The notes beneath the pieces were generated by a model. That model had not been told where the DNA came from. It saw only the letters and a program-made list of their open reading frames with translations, and made no database searches. From Neovahlkampfia damariscottae (Eukaryota; Heterolobosea; Selenaionea; Neovahlkampfiida; Neovahlkampfiidae): DNA of 64,000 nt. Positions 50,670 through 62,784 of this stretch are shown one piece after another (position 1 is the first letter of the stretch; every line of letters begins with the position of its first letter). The stretch is from positions 31,419 to 95,418 of the forward strand of contig JABLTG010000071.1 of NCBI GenBank assembly GCA_016618085.1, given 5' to 3'. A program made the translations under genes and the position numbers.

Positions 50670-51833
50670 TTACAATTTTTTATTCATCCAAGGATGTGAT
50701 TTAATCTGTTCAATAGTTAATCTCTTTTCCGGATCTAAATTAAAAATTCCATAAATTAAGTCAATAACTTCTGTTGATACACCTTCATCTTCTAAAGGAA
50801 AACTGAATTGTCTTTTAATCGTGTTTTCAGTAAATCTAAAAGGAACAAAACCAGTTAACATGACAAACAAGCAAACACCTAATGCCCATACATCAATTTC
50901 AGGACCATAATAACCACTTGCTGTTAACATTTCTGGAGCAGCATACATTGCACGTCCACACCTTAAAGCAATTTTATAATCTGAATAATAATTTGATAAA
51001 CCAAAGTCAATTAACTTCACTTGATCTGTTGTTTTGTCTAACAAAATATTACCAAGATGAACATCTCTATGACAAATATTTTTTGCATGTAAATACTCTA
51101 AAGAGTTCAAAATATTCTTGAAATAATTTCTTGCTGTAGATTCATCAAATGGATTATATTCAACCATTTTTTCAATTTTACCACCTGAACAATATTCCAT
51201 AATCATATAAATATCATCATCTGTTTCAATGATTTCTAAAAGTTTAGCTATATTGGAGTGTTGAACTTGTTTATGAATTTTGATTTCCATTCCTTTTAAG
51301 TGCTCAATTCCTTGAAAATCAGCATCCATATCTTTTTTACAAAGTATTTTTACAGCTACAGGAGAACCAGTTTTTAAATCAGTTGCCAAGTGAACAACAC
51401 CAAATGAACCTTTTCCAAGTTTTTCTTTGAGTACATAGGTTCCAATAACATCTTCATAAAGATTACCAACTTTCTTTTTGATTAAAATATTTTTTAACTC
51501 TTGTCTTTCTTTTGGTAAATATCTAGTTTCTTTTGAGTAATATTTGTTTGAGTTGGATGAACACATATCTCCAAAAGCTTCTAAAAGTTCAGGTGTTAAT
51601 TTAAAGTTTGAATAATTTGCGACACAATTCACTTTTCCTCTGTTCAAGCAAATGGTATCTAAATGTGATGTCACCTGTCTTTTGAAATCTTCAAGTTCTG
51701 AATTGGTTTTAAATTCAACATTATGAAAATTGAGTAAAACTGTGTTGTTTGTTGGGTTGAACATAATTTGGTTTTGATGGTGAAGCTTGATCATTTTCTT
51801 GTGGTTTCGATCGAAGGTTGGTGGACCAATCAT
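50670..51833 (-). CDS. CAMK-like Ser/Thr kinase with altered catalytic loop
   Basis: Up to 387 aa; the ATG at 51794 (MIKLHHQNQ) may be the true start, because the one at 51833 overlaps a CCAAT box. An N-terminal domain of about 115 residues (NTVLLNFHNVEFKTNSELED) is not recognised. Kinase: LGKGSFGVVHLATD, VAVKILCK, MEYCSGGKIEKM, catalytic loop CHRDVHLGNILL, IDFGLSNYY, MYAAPEMLTASGYYGPEIDV and a C-lobe ending LTIEQIKSHPWM. The catalytic-loop Lys of HRDxKxxN is His here, while Asp, Asn, the ATP lysine and DFG are intact, so reduced or unusual activity is possible. Confidence 0.82.
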   Translation of the reverse strand: MIGPPTFDRNHKKMIKLHHQNQIMFNPTNNTVLLNFHNVEFKTNSELEDFKRQVTSHLDTICLNRGKVNCVANYSNFKLTPELLEAFGDMCSSNSNKYYSKETRYLPKERQELKNILIKKKVGNLYEDVIGTYVLKEKLGKGSFGVVHLATDLKTGSPVAVKILCKKDMDADFQGIEHLKGMEIKIHKQVQHSNIAKLLEIIETDDDIYMIMEYCSGGKIEKMVEYNPFDESTARNYFKNILNSLEYLHAKNICHRDVHLGNILLDKTTDQVKLIDFGLSNYYSDYKIALRCGRAMYAAPEMLTASGYYGPEIDVWALGVCLFVMLTGFVPFRFTENTIKRQFSFPLEDEGVSTEVIDLIYGIFNLDPEKRLTIEQIKSHPWMNKKL

Positions 51834-52025
51834 TTAAAAGGAAATTTTGCACGTTAAATTCTTAAAACGGCTAATCAATATGATTGGCGGAAATATCCTC
51901 CAAAATTGCCTCCAAAACTACATTTCTTCGTGAAAAATTATTTATTCCTAACCAAATTTTATCAGACCAATGAAAAACTTCGATTCCAAAAAATTGATAG
52001 AATTTCACATCATCACCAGAAGTTT

Positions 52026-53895
52026 CTACAATCCCAATGTTTGTTCTTGATTTTTTAAATCCTTCAACAAAATTTCATATAGTTTAGATACTCTGAATCT
52101 ACTAATTGTGTCCAACAAATTTCTATCAATTTCTGACTCCACTTCATTCAACAATTCATCTACAAAACTCTTTTCGTCAATTCCTTTAACGGCTTTGGAC
52201 AAAATGTTTCCAGGACAATTCACTTCCAATGGAGAAACTCCACTTAACAAATATCTTTCTTTGATAATCCAACATAGATTTTCTCTTTCTTTCAATGATT
52301 TTGTTTTCTTGTAGGACAGGATGTCCAACTTTAAAAAAATATTTTCAGAAGACCATTCCATTTCGCAATAATCGATGAAAATATCAAGAATTTTTGGTTT
52401 CAATACATCTTCAACTTTTAGTTTTGCGTTATTTGAGTTTGATGTTTTGTATGAAAAAAAAAGTTTCTTGATGATGGTAATAACAAGCGATTGAAGTCCT
52501 GTGACCCAAAATCCAGTGAAAAATACGTACTCTGCCAAAAAAGAACCAAAAAAATAAGGCAAAGGAGCAGCAAACCAAGCTATCATCGGTATGACAGCGA
52601 AAAATGTAAAAATCATATCAAGTCTGTAATGGTAGGGATCTGAATGAAAAAATACGTGTCTCCAGTGACATTTGAACATTGCAGGTAAATTTGATATCAA
52701 ATCAAAAGTTAAAAAGCAAGCAATATTTGAGAATGTGACCAAAATGAACAATGTATTCAAAACTTTCATATAGAACCAAGCATCTTCAGTACAAACGAAA
52801 TTATGATAAAAATAAACAATAAACAACATTGATTCAAATGCTAATAACCAAAATATTGGGAACAATATAATGATCCAAGGTGATGCCAGATACTTCAATA
52901 TTTTGGTAAAAAGTTTTCGAATTTTTTGATCAACAAAAACTTCTTTGACTTTCAATTTTTTAGTGATTCTTCTTTTATTTTCATGTAGTCGTAATAATAT
53001 CAAATATCTAAATATCATCAAAGTTGGAGCAGCAAATCTATATCGATGTGTTAAAAAAAAAAAAATCAAACGCAATTTGAACAGCAGCATAACCGATAAA
53101 GGCTCCAAGTTCACAGTATATTTTACTTGATGTTTCTATGTCCAACATGGAATAAATTCTTTCTGAAATGAAATTTGTGTAGTACGCAAAAATGGTGATA
53201 TGTGGTGATACAAATCTACTGTGTAGAGGTTGATCATTTCTGAAGGCTACAACCAAAATAAACAAAGAAACATAAAAAATCGTCCCAAATGCAAATGTAT
53301 ACCAATTTGCTGACATTATCCTTCCAGCTAAATTGAGTTCATCGACGCACAATAAATGATTTTTGTTTTCTGAAGTTTTAGAGACATTAAATTCAAATTT
53401 TATGTAATTGCTCATTGAATTGTGTCTTGGTATATGTGTAGTATTGTTGTAGGCAACTGGAGATGCTTCTGTGCTCTGAGAAAGGAGTATGTAATTTTTT
53501 CCGAGTAGTTTAGTTGAATTTAGCTTAAAACTGAAAGTCACTTTTTGGTCTATGGTATTATACAAATCATCTTGAAATTTATAGTCAAAAATTGTTTTTT
53601 CCTTTGTCACATCTGTATGATTTTGGAGTTGTAAAAAATTGTTTGGTAAGTAACCAATAACACTGAAACTGGAACTAAAATCATCCTTTTTGGAAAAGAA
53701 TCCAACACCTATCCATCCATTTCTTGGTTTTGAATTTACCGTAAAAGTAAACGACCTCTCGAAATTGTTGTTTTGTTGAATTTTAATCCAAGAGTTTTTC
53801 CAGATGTGGCATCCTAAATCCAAAATCTGAGCATATCCACTTGAGAGTTTCAACGATAGGACGACCGTAAAAAGTGTTAAAACTGTCACCCTCAT
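52026..53895 (-). CDS. DOMON-7TM-RGS receptor (paralogue B)
   Basis: Exons 53895-53072 and 53037-52026 with a 34-nt intron; 611 aa. Same architecture as the receptor at 39083-40942 and very similar throughout: LDLGCHIWKNSWIKI, KPRNGWIGVGFFSKK, FRNDQPLHSRF, LVTFSNIACFLTFDL, CEMEWSSENIFLKLDIL and a final RFRVSKLYEILLKDL. The intron falls in TM3 at the same codon as in paralogue A. A CCAATC box is only 7 bp upstream of the ATG (53902-53907). The two copies face each other across the accessory island. Confidence 0.82.
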
Positions 53896-54108
53896 TATAG
53901 ACCAATCACATTTGATTTTTTTCTAGTTTTTAAAAAGTAACAGAACCTTCATCATTGTTACAAAGGAAAACTATTAAAAGACTTTTCTATCAAAATAAAG
54001 ATCCTCTAAATCAAAGAGATTTTCGTTCTTTTTGATAGAAGTTGAATTAATCCTCCGATTGGATAATTTTTTTCTTTAGAACTGAAGTGCAACTGTTGAA
54101 GTTTTAAA
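53896..54108. promoter_or_regulatory. Divergent promoter of receptor B and VAC14
   Basis: CCAATC at 53902-53907 serves the minus-strand receptor and GATTGG at 54058-54063 the plus-strand VAC14 gene, about 45 bp before its ATG. Between them a TTTTGATAGAAG/CTTTTCTATCAAAA pair (near 53980 and 54030) forms an inverted repeat of about 11 nt. Confidence 0.5.
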
Positions 54109-56183
54109 ATGACCACTGAAATAATTCCACAACAAATAATAAAAAACTTAACAGACAAAAGAAATCAAGGAGCCGAAGAGTTGGAAGTTTTAATAAGAAA
54201 ATTTATAGCGAACAAAGAAACTGAAAACTTGGCAAACGCAGTTCAACAATCATGTGGTTTAACAAACTCAGTACAACCAAATTTAAGAAAAGCTGGACTT
54301 TGGGCCATATCTGCTATTTGTATAGCTTTAATGACCAGTAGTAAAGATTACTTGACTGAAATTATTCCTTGTATATTTCTTTGTATGAAAGACCAAGATT
54401 CAAAAGTTAGATTTCATGCTTGTGAAGCTATGTACAATGTATCAAAAGCAGCTCGTGGTCACATTTTGGAATTTTTCCCAAAAATTTTTATAGCAATGTG
54501 TAAATTGTCGGCAGATTCAGAAAACACAATAAAAAATGCAAACACACATTTAAATAGATTGATAAAGGATATATTAACAGAAGATGATGGATTTAAACTT
54601 GAAGAAGTGATTCCTTTGATACAAGAAAGAGTAAACTCAAATGATCCGTATGTTAGACAGTTTATACTTGGTTGGATAATTATATTAGATGCTATACCTG
54701 ATGTTAATATACTTTCACATTTACCTTCTTTTTTATCAGGTATATTTTCAATGTTAAGTGATCCTAACGTTGAGATTGTCACACAAACTCAAAGTACTTT
54801 AAAAGAATTTTTAGATGAAATTAATAATAATTCAGAATCTGTTGATATACACTCATTGATGAAAATTATTCTTTCACATTCTTTTTCTCAAGATAATTTA
54901 ACAAGAGAAACATCTCAATTATGGGTTAATAATTTTATAACTATAAGAGGTGAAGATTTGATTTCTTTTGATTATGAAATGATTCAAATTACTGTTTCAA
55001 ATCTTTCACATAAATTGGAAACGATAAAAAGTGCTGCTTCAGCTACTGAAAAAAAACTTTTTAAGTTAATTAAAAACACAAAGAAAGAAGTTCAATACGA
55101 TAAAATTATACAAAGTTTATCTGTTAGTTTAGAGTCTTCTCCGTTATCTACTAGAGTGGCTTCATTGAATTGGATCAATTTATTGCTAAAGAAAGACTTT
55201 GAAAAAGTAATGAAAAATTCGGAAAATTTGTTGAATTTATTGACAGAAACTTTAATAGATCCATCAGAAGAAGTTTTAATATTAGACCTTGAAAATTTAT
55301 CATTCATTGCTGCCACTGAAACAACTTTTTCAATTGTCATTTTAAAAATTATGAAAATGTTTAAAACTGAAAGAAAATTACTTTCGAAATCAGGTAGGAA
55401 AAAAGGTTTTTAAAATAATGTTATTCAATAGGTTTCATTATTAGAAAACTATGTATCATGTTAAATCCAGAAAAAATCTATTGTGAATTTGGCAAACATT
55501 TATTGGATGAAGAAGATTTTGAATTTTCTTCATCTTTGATTCAAATTTTAAACACTATTTTATTGACATCAAAAGAATTAGCTGATTTAAGACAAAAAAT
55601 TAGAAAAGTGAGAATTCATTTTTTTTTTTAACAATCTTTGCTCAGGAAAAATCACTTTTTGAACTTTTATTTAAATCATGGTGTTATAACCCAATTTCAA
55701 CTTTATCTTTATGTTTATTAGCAAAATCTTATCAACTTTCAAACAAAATTGTCATGAATTTGTAATTTTAATATTTTGATTAATTTTTTGTTTATTAGTG
55801 GAAATACAGATTTAAATTTAGAAACACTTGTTCAAATTGATAATTTAGTACAACTTTTAGAATCTCCTATTTTTTCAAGTTTGAGATTAGAGTTATTAGA
55901 GCCATATCAATCTCCGGATTTATTAAAAACTTTATATGGCATTTTAATGATTTTACCACAATCAACAGCATATGATAAATTAAATAATCGTTTACAAGCA
56001 GTTTCAACACTTGCATTTCTTGAGTCAAAAAGGTAAAATTCGAACATTTTTTAATTTCAAATTTCAAGTTTACAAATGAAACAAAAATCATCAAAAGAAA
56101 CTGAAGAAAATTTGAAAAAATTACTCAATCATTTTGAAAAAACTCAAGGAAAACAAAAGAATACTCATTCAAATGACTTATAA
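54109..56183 (+). CDS. VAC14: VAC14, PIKfyve-complex scaffold
   Basis: Exons 54109-55393, 55432-55607, 55646-55761, 55799-56032 and 56069-56183 (introns 36-38 nt), 641 aa. HEAT-repeat protein beginning IIKNLTDKRNQGAEELEVLI. Family landmarks: GGLxNxxxAxRKAGLxALAA-like QPNLRKAGLWAISAICIALM, CLKDQDxxVRYxACEAxYN-like KVRFHACEAMYNVSKAARG, LLTETLIDPSEEV, and a C-terminal VQIDNLVQLLESPIFSSLRL, which is highly conserved. VAC14 assembles PIKfyve/Fab1 and FIG4 on endolysosomes to make PI(3,5)P2. Shorter than human (782 aa). Confidence 0.92.
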
Positions 56184-56337
56184 AAATTTTTTTTCAAACC
56201 TTCAAATTTGATTGTCAAACAGACATTTAATTGGTGGAACTATTCTCAACGTAAAAAAAGTTTCTGTTGTTTCTCTTCTCAAAAAAAATCAATATTTTTA
56301 TATTACAGTACTTAAATTAATGGGGTAAACTTTCAAA

Positions 56338-56895
56338 ATGACACAAAACAAACCATCTTACATTGAACATCAAGTAAGAAAAAGAAAAAAAAAAATAAAT
56401 TCTCAAGAACTTACGATTTTTAATCCACGAGTTACCAACCAAACAAAACTTAAAGGAATACGTGACCTTGTTCCAAAAGCACAACGTTAAATACTTAGTC
56501 AGAGCTTGTGATTGTGATTACGACACAAAGCTTTTTGAAAAAAATGGAATTGAAATATTAGTTTGAAACACTTTTTCTTTTTTAATATTTTAAAGGATAT
56601 ACCATTTTCAGATGGTGAAAAACCACCAAAATCAGTTATTACTTCCTGGTTGCAACTTGTAGATAAAGCCTTTCCCAAGGGTAAAAAAACTGATGGTACA
56701 ATTGCTGTTCATTGTGTAGCAGGCTTAGGAAGAGCACCTTTATTGGTTTCTATTGCAATTTTAGAAAAAGATAAAAAAATTTCTGCTCTTGACGTCATTA
56801 CGCTAATTCGGAAACAAAGAAGGGGTGCTTTAAATAAAACTCAAATTACTTTTTTGCAAAATTACAAATCAGGAGACAACTGTATTTGTATGTGA
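56338..56895 (+). CDS. PTP4A: PRL-type (PTP4A) prenylated phosphatase
   Basis: Exons 56338-56373, 56408-56560 and 56596-56895, introns 34 and 35 nt, 162 aa. Motifs: general-acid region ILDIPFSDGEKPP, P-loop AVHCVAGLGRAPLLVSIA (HCVAGLGRAP is diagnostic of PRL phosphatases, with Ala after Arg) and IRKQRRGALNKTQITFLQNY. The C terminus is CICM, a CAAX prenylation box preceded by a short polar linker, so the protein is expected on membranes. PRLs bind CNNM magnesium transporters and have weak phosphatase activity. Exon 1 is 36 nt. Confidence 0.92.
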
Positions 56896-56986
56896 CTGTT
56901 TTTACGAACAGAAATAAATTTTTTATTTTATAAATTAAATTCACCAATCAAAATGATCAAAGATTCAAATTGTCTTTGTGAAAGAA

Positions 56987-58319
56987 ATGGAAGTGAATTC
57001 TGAATTGATTGAAAGAAATTTTTCGAATTATGTCCTCGGAGAAATATATAAAGAGAATTTCAATTTGGAATTAAAAGAAAAAGTGTTTCAGAATTATTTG
57101 AATTATTCAACTACACAATTACCTTTAAAAATGTAAGAAAAACAGTTTATTTTTTTTTTTGATATTTGAAAGATTATCTTCAAGAGTATCTCACAATCAT
57201 TTATTTTTCGATGAAAAATCATCAAAAGCTTTCTATTTTTCTTCACAAAATAATCTCATTGAAATTGATTTACAAAAAAAACAACAAAAAAATTTCAATT
57301 TTACAGAACAAAAAATTGAAGAAAAAAAAACTTTATATGAAGAACCTACAATGAAAATTCTATATGATTCTAACGAGAATCAATTTCTGCTCATCAATAA
57401 TGGATCTGGATTACTCTTAATCTTTGATAAAAATGAAAAAAATATTTCAAAATTCGAATGTGATTGTAGTCTTATTTTAGATTCAAAAATGATAAATGAT
57501 CAAATAAACATCATTAAAAGATCGTGTAAAGATTCAGGAAGTTCATTATCACAAGAAAAAGATTCAACCAGTAAATTGGTGAACACAATTTCATTTGATC
57601 TTCAATTTTTGATTTTTGATTTGAAAGGAAACTTACAATCAAAGGAAGAATTCAATTCTGAAACAATCCCAAAAATATGTTTCATATCTAAAGAAACTGG
57701 AGATATAATATTTGGATCTAATTCTGAAATCACACACAAAACCAATGAAAATGAAATGATTGTCGAAGATGAGCCAATCATCACTGAAAATATCACAAAA
57801 GAAGAATCAAAAAAAGATGAAAACTTCATTAAAATGATGAATGAAAGATTAGCACCATTTACAACTGACAAATTTGAAGATTCTGATGAAGATGATAATG
57901 ATAGTTATTCAGAATCAATTTACATATTCAAAAGTGAAATAAAGAAACTTGAAAAAATTATTTCCAACAAAAGAATATTAACATGCAATAGTGATAAAAT
58001 TGGAATTGCTTTTGATGTTGATCTTTGTGTTTTTAGTTTCAAAAATCAAAAATTTGAACATGAATTTACTGTCAATGCATTCAAATACATCATTGATGGA
58101 AGACCAAAAAGAAAAGAAATTTGTTCATTCGATTCCAAAGGATTCATCATTGAAGAAGAACAAATATCAATATATGATAGTAAAGAAATGATCAAATTCA
58201 AATCTAAGCATCAAATTATACAATTCTCTGATGAAGTTGTTTTAGGATTTCAATTCATCATAAAAGATCAAAGCATCATTATTTTAACAAATCAAAGAAT
58301 GTATCATTTTATTTTTTAG
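56987..58319 (+). CDS. Hypothetical protein, possibly NUDCD1-like
   Basis: Exons 56987-57132 and 57173-58319 (40-nt intron), 430 aa. The protein is beta-rich in blades of about 40 residues (KILYDSNENQFLLINNGSGL; DEDDNDSYSESIYIFKSEIK; KIGIAFDVDLCVFSF), suggesting a propeller. The spacing of the acidic insert before the ESIYIF strand and the late SFDSKGFIIEEEQISIYDSK is loosely reminiscent of NUDCD1, but I see no CS domain, so this is a weak suggestion. The stop overlaps the convergent mitochondrial EF-G gene by 11 bp. CCAATC at 56944-56949. Confidence 0.45.
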
Positions 58320-60845
58320 TTCTTTTATCTTTGTATTCTTGAATGACTCTTGCTTGTACATCAGGAGGTGAAGGTTGATGTTCAAAATATTCCATCGAAA
58401 ATTCTCCTTTACCTTGTGTTTGTGATCTTAATTCTGTCATATAACCAAACATTTCAGCTAAAGGACAAACAGCATAAATGACCAAGAATCCACCAATTTC
58501 ATCAGTTGAAGAAATAGTTCCTCTTCTTTTATTAATTCCTCCAATAACTTGACCTTGATATTCAGCTGGAATTGAAATTTCACAATTCATAACTGGTTCA
58601 ATAATAATAGGATCTGCAGCCATAACAGCTTGTCTGAAGGCATTCCAACATGCTGTCTTGAAAGCTAATTCAGATGAATCAACAGAATGAGTTACACCAT
58701 CTGTAAGACATACTCTTACACCCCAAACAGGTGAATCAAGTTGTGGTCCTTTTAATTGAACTTCATTAAAACCTTTTTCACATGAAATAATAAAATTTGG
58801 TGGAATATTGTTTCCAATAACATCATTACAAAATTCAAATTTCTTTTCTGAATCTTCAGGTAAAAGTTCAATGTGTCCAATAACTCTAGCATATTGACCT
58901 GAACCACCTGATTGTTTTTTATGAAGGTAATCAAATTTAGCTGGTTTTGTGATTGCTTCACGATAAGCTACATTTGGTTGTCCAAGAATCACATCACAAT
59001 CGTATTCTCTTTTTAATCTTTCTGCATGAATGAACAAATGTAATTCTCCCATTCCATGCATAACAGTTTGGTTTGTTTCTTCATCTAATGTTACTCTAAA
59101 GGTTGGATCTTCTTTTTGAAAACGATTTAAAGCTTTAGCAAATGCCATTTCTTTTGCATGATCTTTCAAAGACATTGACATTGAAATAACAGGTTTTGGT
59201 ACATGCATAGCTTCCATTAAAAGATCTGATTTTGTTGTTGAGACAAAAGTATCTCCTGATGAACAGTCAACACCAAACATAGCACAAATTTCTCCTGGTC
59301 CAATAGATTTGATTTCTTCCATTTCATCTGAATGTAATCTGACTAATCTTGGTAATTTAATCTTTTTTTTTCCGTCTTGGTTAAAAATTGTATCTCCTCT
59401 TTTTAATGTTCCTTGATAAATACGAATCCATGTTAATTGGCCAAATTTTCCATCTTCAAGTTTAAATGCTAAACCAGCAAATGGTTTTGTTGAATCTGGT
59501 AAAACTTCAACTTTTTCTTTTGTTTCCATGTTGAATGCATAATTGCTCCTGTTGAAAATTTATCAATGAAAATTTTTTGCTTACACATCCAATGGTGCAG
59601 GTAAATAATTAACAATAGCATCTAAAAGACATTGAACACCAGTGTTCATTTTTGCACTTCCCATATAAACAGGAATGAATTTGTTTGCAATTACAGATCT
59701 TCTGATAGCTGCATAAATTTCTTCAGTAGTTGGTTCTTCTTCCATTAAAAATTTTTCTTCAATTTCTGGATCAACATCAGCTAATTTTTCGATTAATTCT
59801 CTTCTTTTTTCGTTTGCTTTTTCAACTAAATCTTCTGGAACATCTTTGTAAACAATTTTTTCACTGAAAATTTTTAATATGAATTTAATCACTTACCCAC
59901 TTCCTCCTTCAAAGAAAATAGATCTCATTTCGATAACATCAACTAATCCTCTGAATGAATCTAAAATAATCAATTTTACATTTTAAATGAAAATAAAACC
60001 TTCATAACCAACTATTTGAAAATAAGGTTAAATTTAAATTGAAATACTTGGAATTTGACAAGCTGCAACGTGTAATCCTAATCTTTTTCTCATTTGTTCA
60101 ATGACCATATTATCATCAGCACCAAGTCTATCCAATTTATTGATGAAACAAATTCTTGGAACATTATATCTTCTCATTTGTCTGTCAACTGTAAATGTTT
60201 GACTTTGTACACCACCTACACCACAAAGTACAAGTACAGCACCATCTAAAACTCTTAAAGAACGTTCAACTTCCATGGTAAAATCAACATGACCTAAAAA
60301 AGTAAAGTTCAACTTTAAAAAAAAACCTGGTGTATCAATGATATTGATGTGTTGTTTTCCCTTTGATTTTTTAATATTTTCTTTGTTTATTTACCCATTC
60401 ACAATATGTAGCAGCTGATTTAATAGTAATACCTTTTTCTCTTTCCAAATCCCTGGAAAAATTGTAAATTAAAACAAAATTACATAGAATCCATTTTAGC
60501 ACCAACACCATCACTTCCTTTGACCTGTTTATTTGTCAAAAAAAAAAAAATCAAACATCATGAATTTTTCCAATTTTTCCTGTGTAAAATAAAATTCTTT
60601 CAGTCAAAGTTGTTTTTCCTGAATCAATATGAGCACTGATTCCGATATTCTAAAATGAAAATTGAGTTTAAATGATGCTTGTTACTCTGATTTTTTCCAA
60701 GATTTTTGCATCTTTTTCAGACTTGAAAAAATTAGAGAAATGAACACATTACAATTTTATCTATGACTGAATAATTTCTCCTTATCACAGATTTTATGTA
60801 TTTTGGAGATAAAGACTCCTTCAAAACTTTGGAAAAACGAAACAT
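58309..60845 (-). CDS. GFM1: Mitochondrial elongation factor G1
   Basis: About nine exons. The first (60845-60753) encodes [20 protein letters not shown], a basic presequence-like start; after a small exon come the GTPase motifs [46 protein letters not shown] and NKLDRLGAD. Domain [22 protein letters not shown]. Domains [43 protein letters not shown] and a C-terminal [23 protein letters not shown]1 drives ribosomal translocation in mitochondria. Exon borders near 59530-59582, 59870-59895 and 60030-60440 were read only approximately. Confidence 0.9.
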
Positions 60846-61035
60846 TTGAGATGTGAATTAACCAGTGTTTCGATTGGTCGAGAGAACCTTCAATTTTCAA
60901 CAGAATTTAAAGATTATAAAAAATTGATTAAATTTTCAACTGTATTCATTTTTTTTCTTTTTTTTTTTTTTGGCATTTTCATCCAATCACAAGAAAGCTT
61001 CAAGCTTAGTTTGAACAAAACACAGAACAGAGTTA

Positions 61036-62020
61036 ATGTCTGATTTTGAAAAAAAAAAAAATACTTCTGTTTACAGTAAGCAAAGCCTAAAACTAAAAAA
61101 AAAGTTGGTGGAATTGACGACAGTGTCAATGAATCAGATATTGAAAAGAAGTTTTCAGATTTCGGTAAAATTTTGGAAATCGACATAAAAAAGGGTTATG
61201 CTTTCGTTCAATATGAAGAAGAAACAAGTGCTGAAAAGTGTGTAAAAGAACTTGATGATCAAAGTTTGAAAAAAAAAAAAAAAAATTAAGTTTTTTAAAG
61301 AATTATTTGGTCAAAATAGTGTCAGAGTCAATTTTTCAACGAAATCAAAACCAAGAATAAAACGTCAAAAAATACATGGATATCGTTGTTTCGTTGAAAA
61401 TTTAGATCCACAAGTCTCATGGCAAGATTTAAAAGATTTAATGAACAGAGAAGGTGATGTAATGCGTGCAGATGTATTTCGTGGTACTTATGATACTTAT
61501 GGGTAATTAATTTTCAAATTTCTTTAATAATATTTTTTTCCAAAGAGTAGTGGAATTTAGATACAGAAACGATTTACATCGTGTATTAAGAAGATTGGAC
61601 AATTATAACTTTAAAGGTAGTAGAATATTCTTACGTGAAGAAAGTCCAGAAAGAAAAAGATACAGTCCATATCGTGGTGGTAGTAATCGTGACAGAAGAA
61701 GATATTCAAGATCACCATCACCTGATAGAAGAAGAAGAAGATATTCTCCATCACCTGATAGAAGAAAATATTCAAGATCACCTGATAGAAGAAGATACTC
61801 AAGATCACCATCACCTGATAGAAGAAGAAGAAGATACTCTCCATCACCTGATAGAAGAAAATACTCAAGATCACCTTCACCTGATAGAAGAAAAAGATAT
61901 TCTCCATCACCTGATAGAAGAAGATATTCAAGATCACCTCCTAGAAAAAATTATAAAGAAGATCAATATCCAATGAAAAATAATGATGACCATCATTCAC
62001 CTCAAAAGTTATCGCAATAA
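61036..62020 (+). CDS. SR splicing factor with two RRMs and RS repeats
   Basis: Exons 61036-61075, 61105-61263, 61301-61502 and 61546-62020 (introns 29, 37, 43 nt), 291 aa. The first RRM is SVYIGGIDDSVNESDIEKKF with RNP1 GYAFVQYEE; the second is RCFVENLDPQVSWQDLKDLM with ADVFRGTYDTYGVVEF. The C-terminal third is an RS domain of imperfect repeats (SRSPSPDRRRRRYSPSPDRR), about 110 residues, reading through a run of CACCTGATAGAAGAAGA repeats. Similar in layout to SRSF1/SRSF5-type factors that help define splice sites. Confidence 0.88.
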
Positions 62021-62198
62021 TTGAATAAATTGGATTCAAAATGGGATTTCAAATTACTCTCTTTTTCATGGGTTTGGGATTTTTGTTTTCAAAACTCAAA
62101 ATTTCGTTTTTTTTGTATTCATGGTACTTTGTGAATTTACTTTCAATTAATTTGAAAGTTTCCATAAATTTTTATCAATTTTTTTTCAATTTGGGTGA

Positions 62199-62784
<586 letters not shown>

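Noticed and set aside
53038-53071. T-run frameshift inactivating receptor paralogue B
   Set aside because: It coincides with a 34-nt intron having the same donor and codon position as the intron in paralogue A.
56955-56990. Upstream ATG at about 56953 for the 56.9 kb gene
   Set aside because: It is in another frame and overlaps the CCAATC box; the ATG at 56987 gives a consistent splice phase.
61611-61976. Long alternative frames across the RS-repeat region on both strands
   Set aside because: They are shadows of the repeated Arg-Ser codons of the splicing factor.
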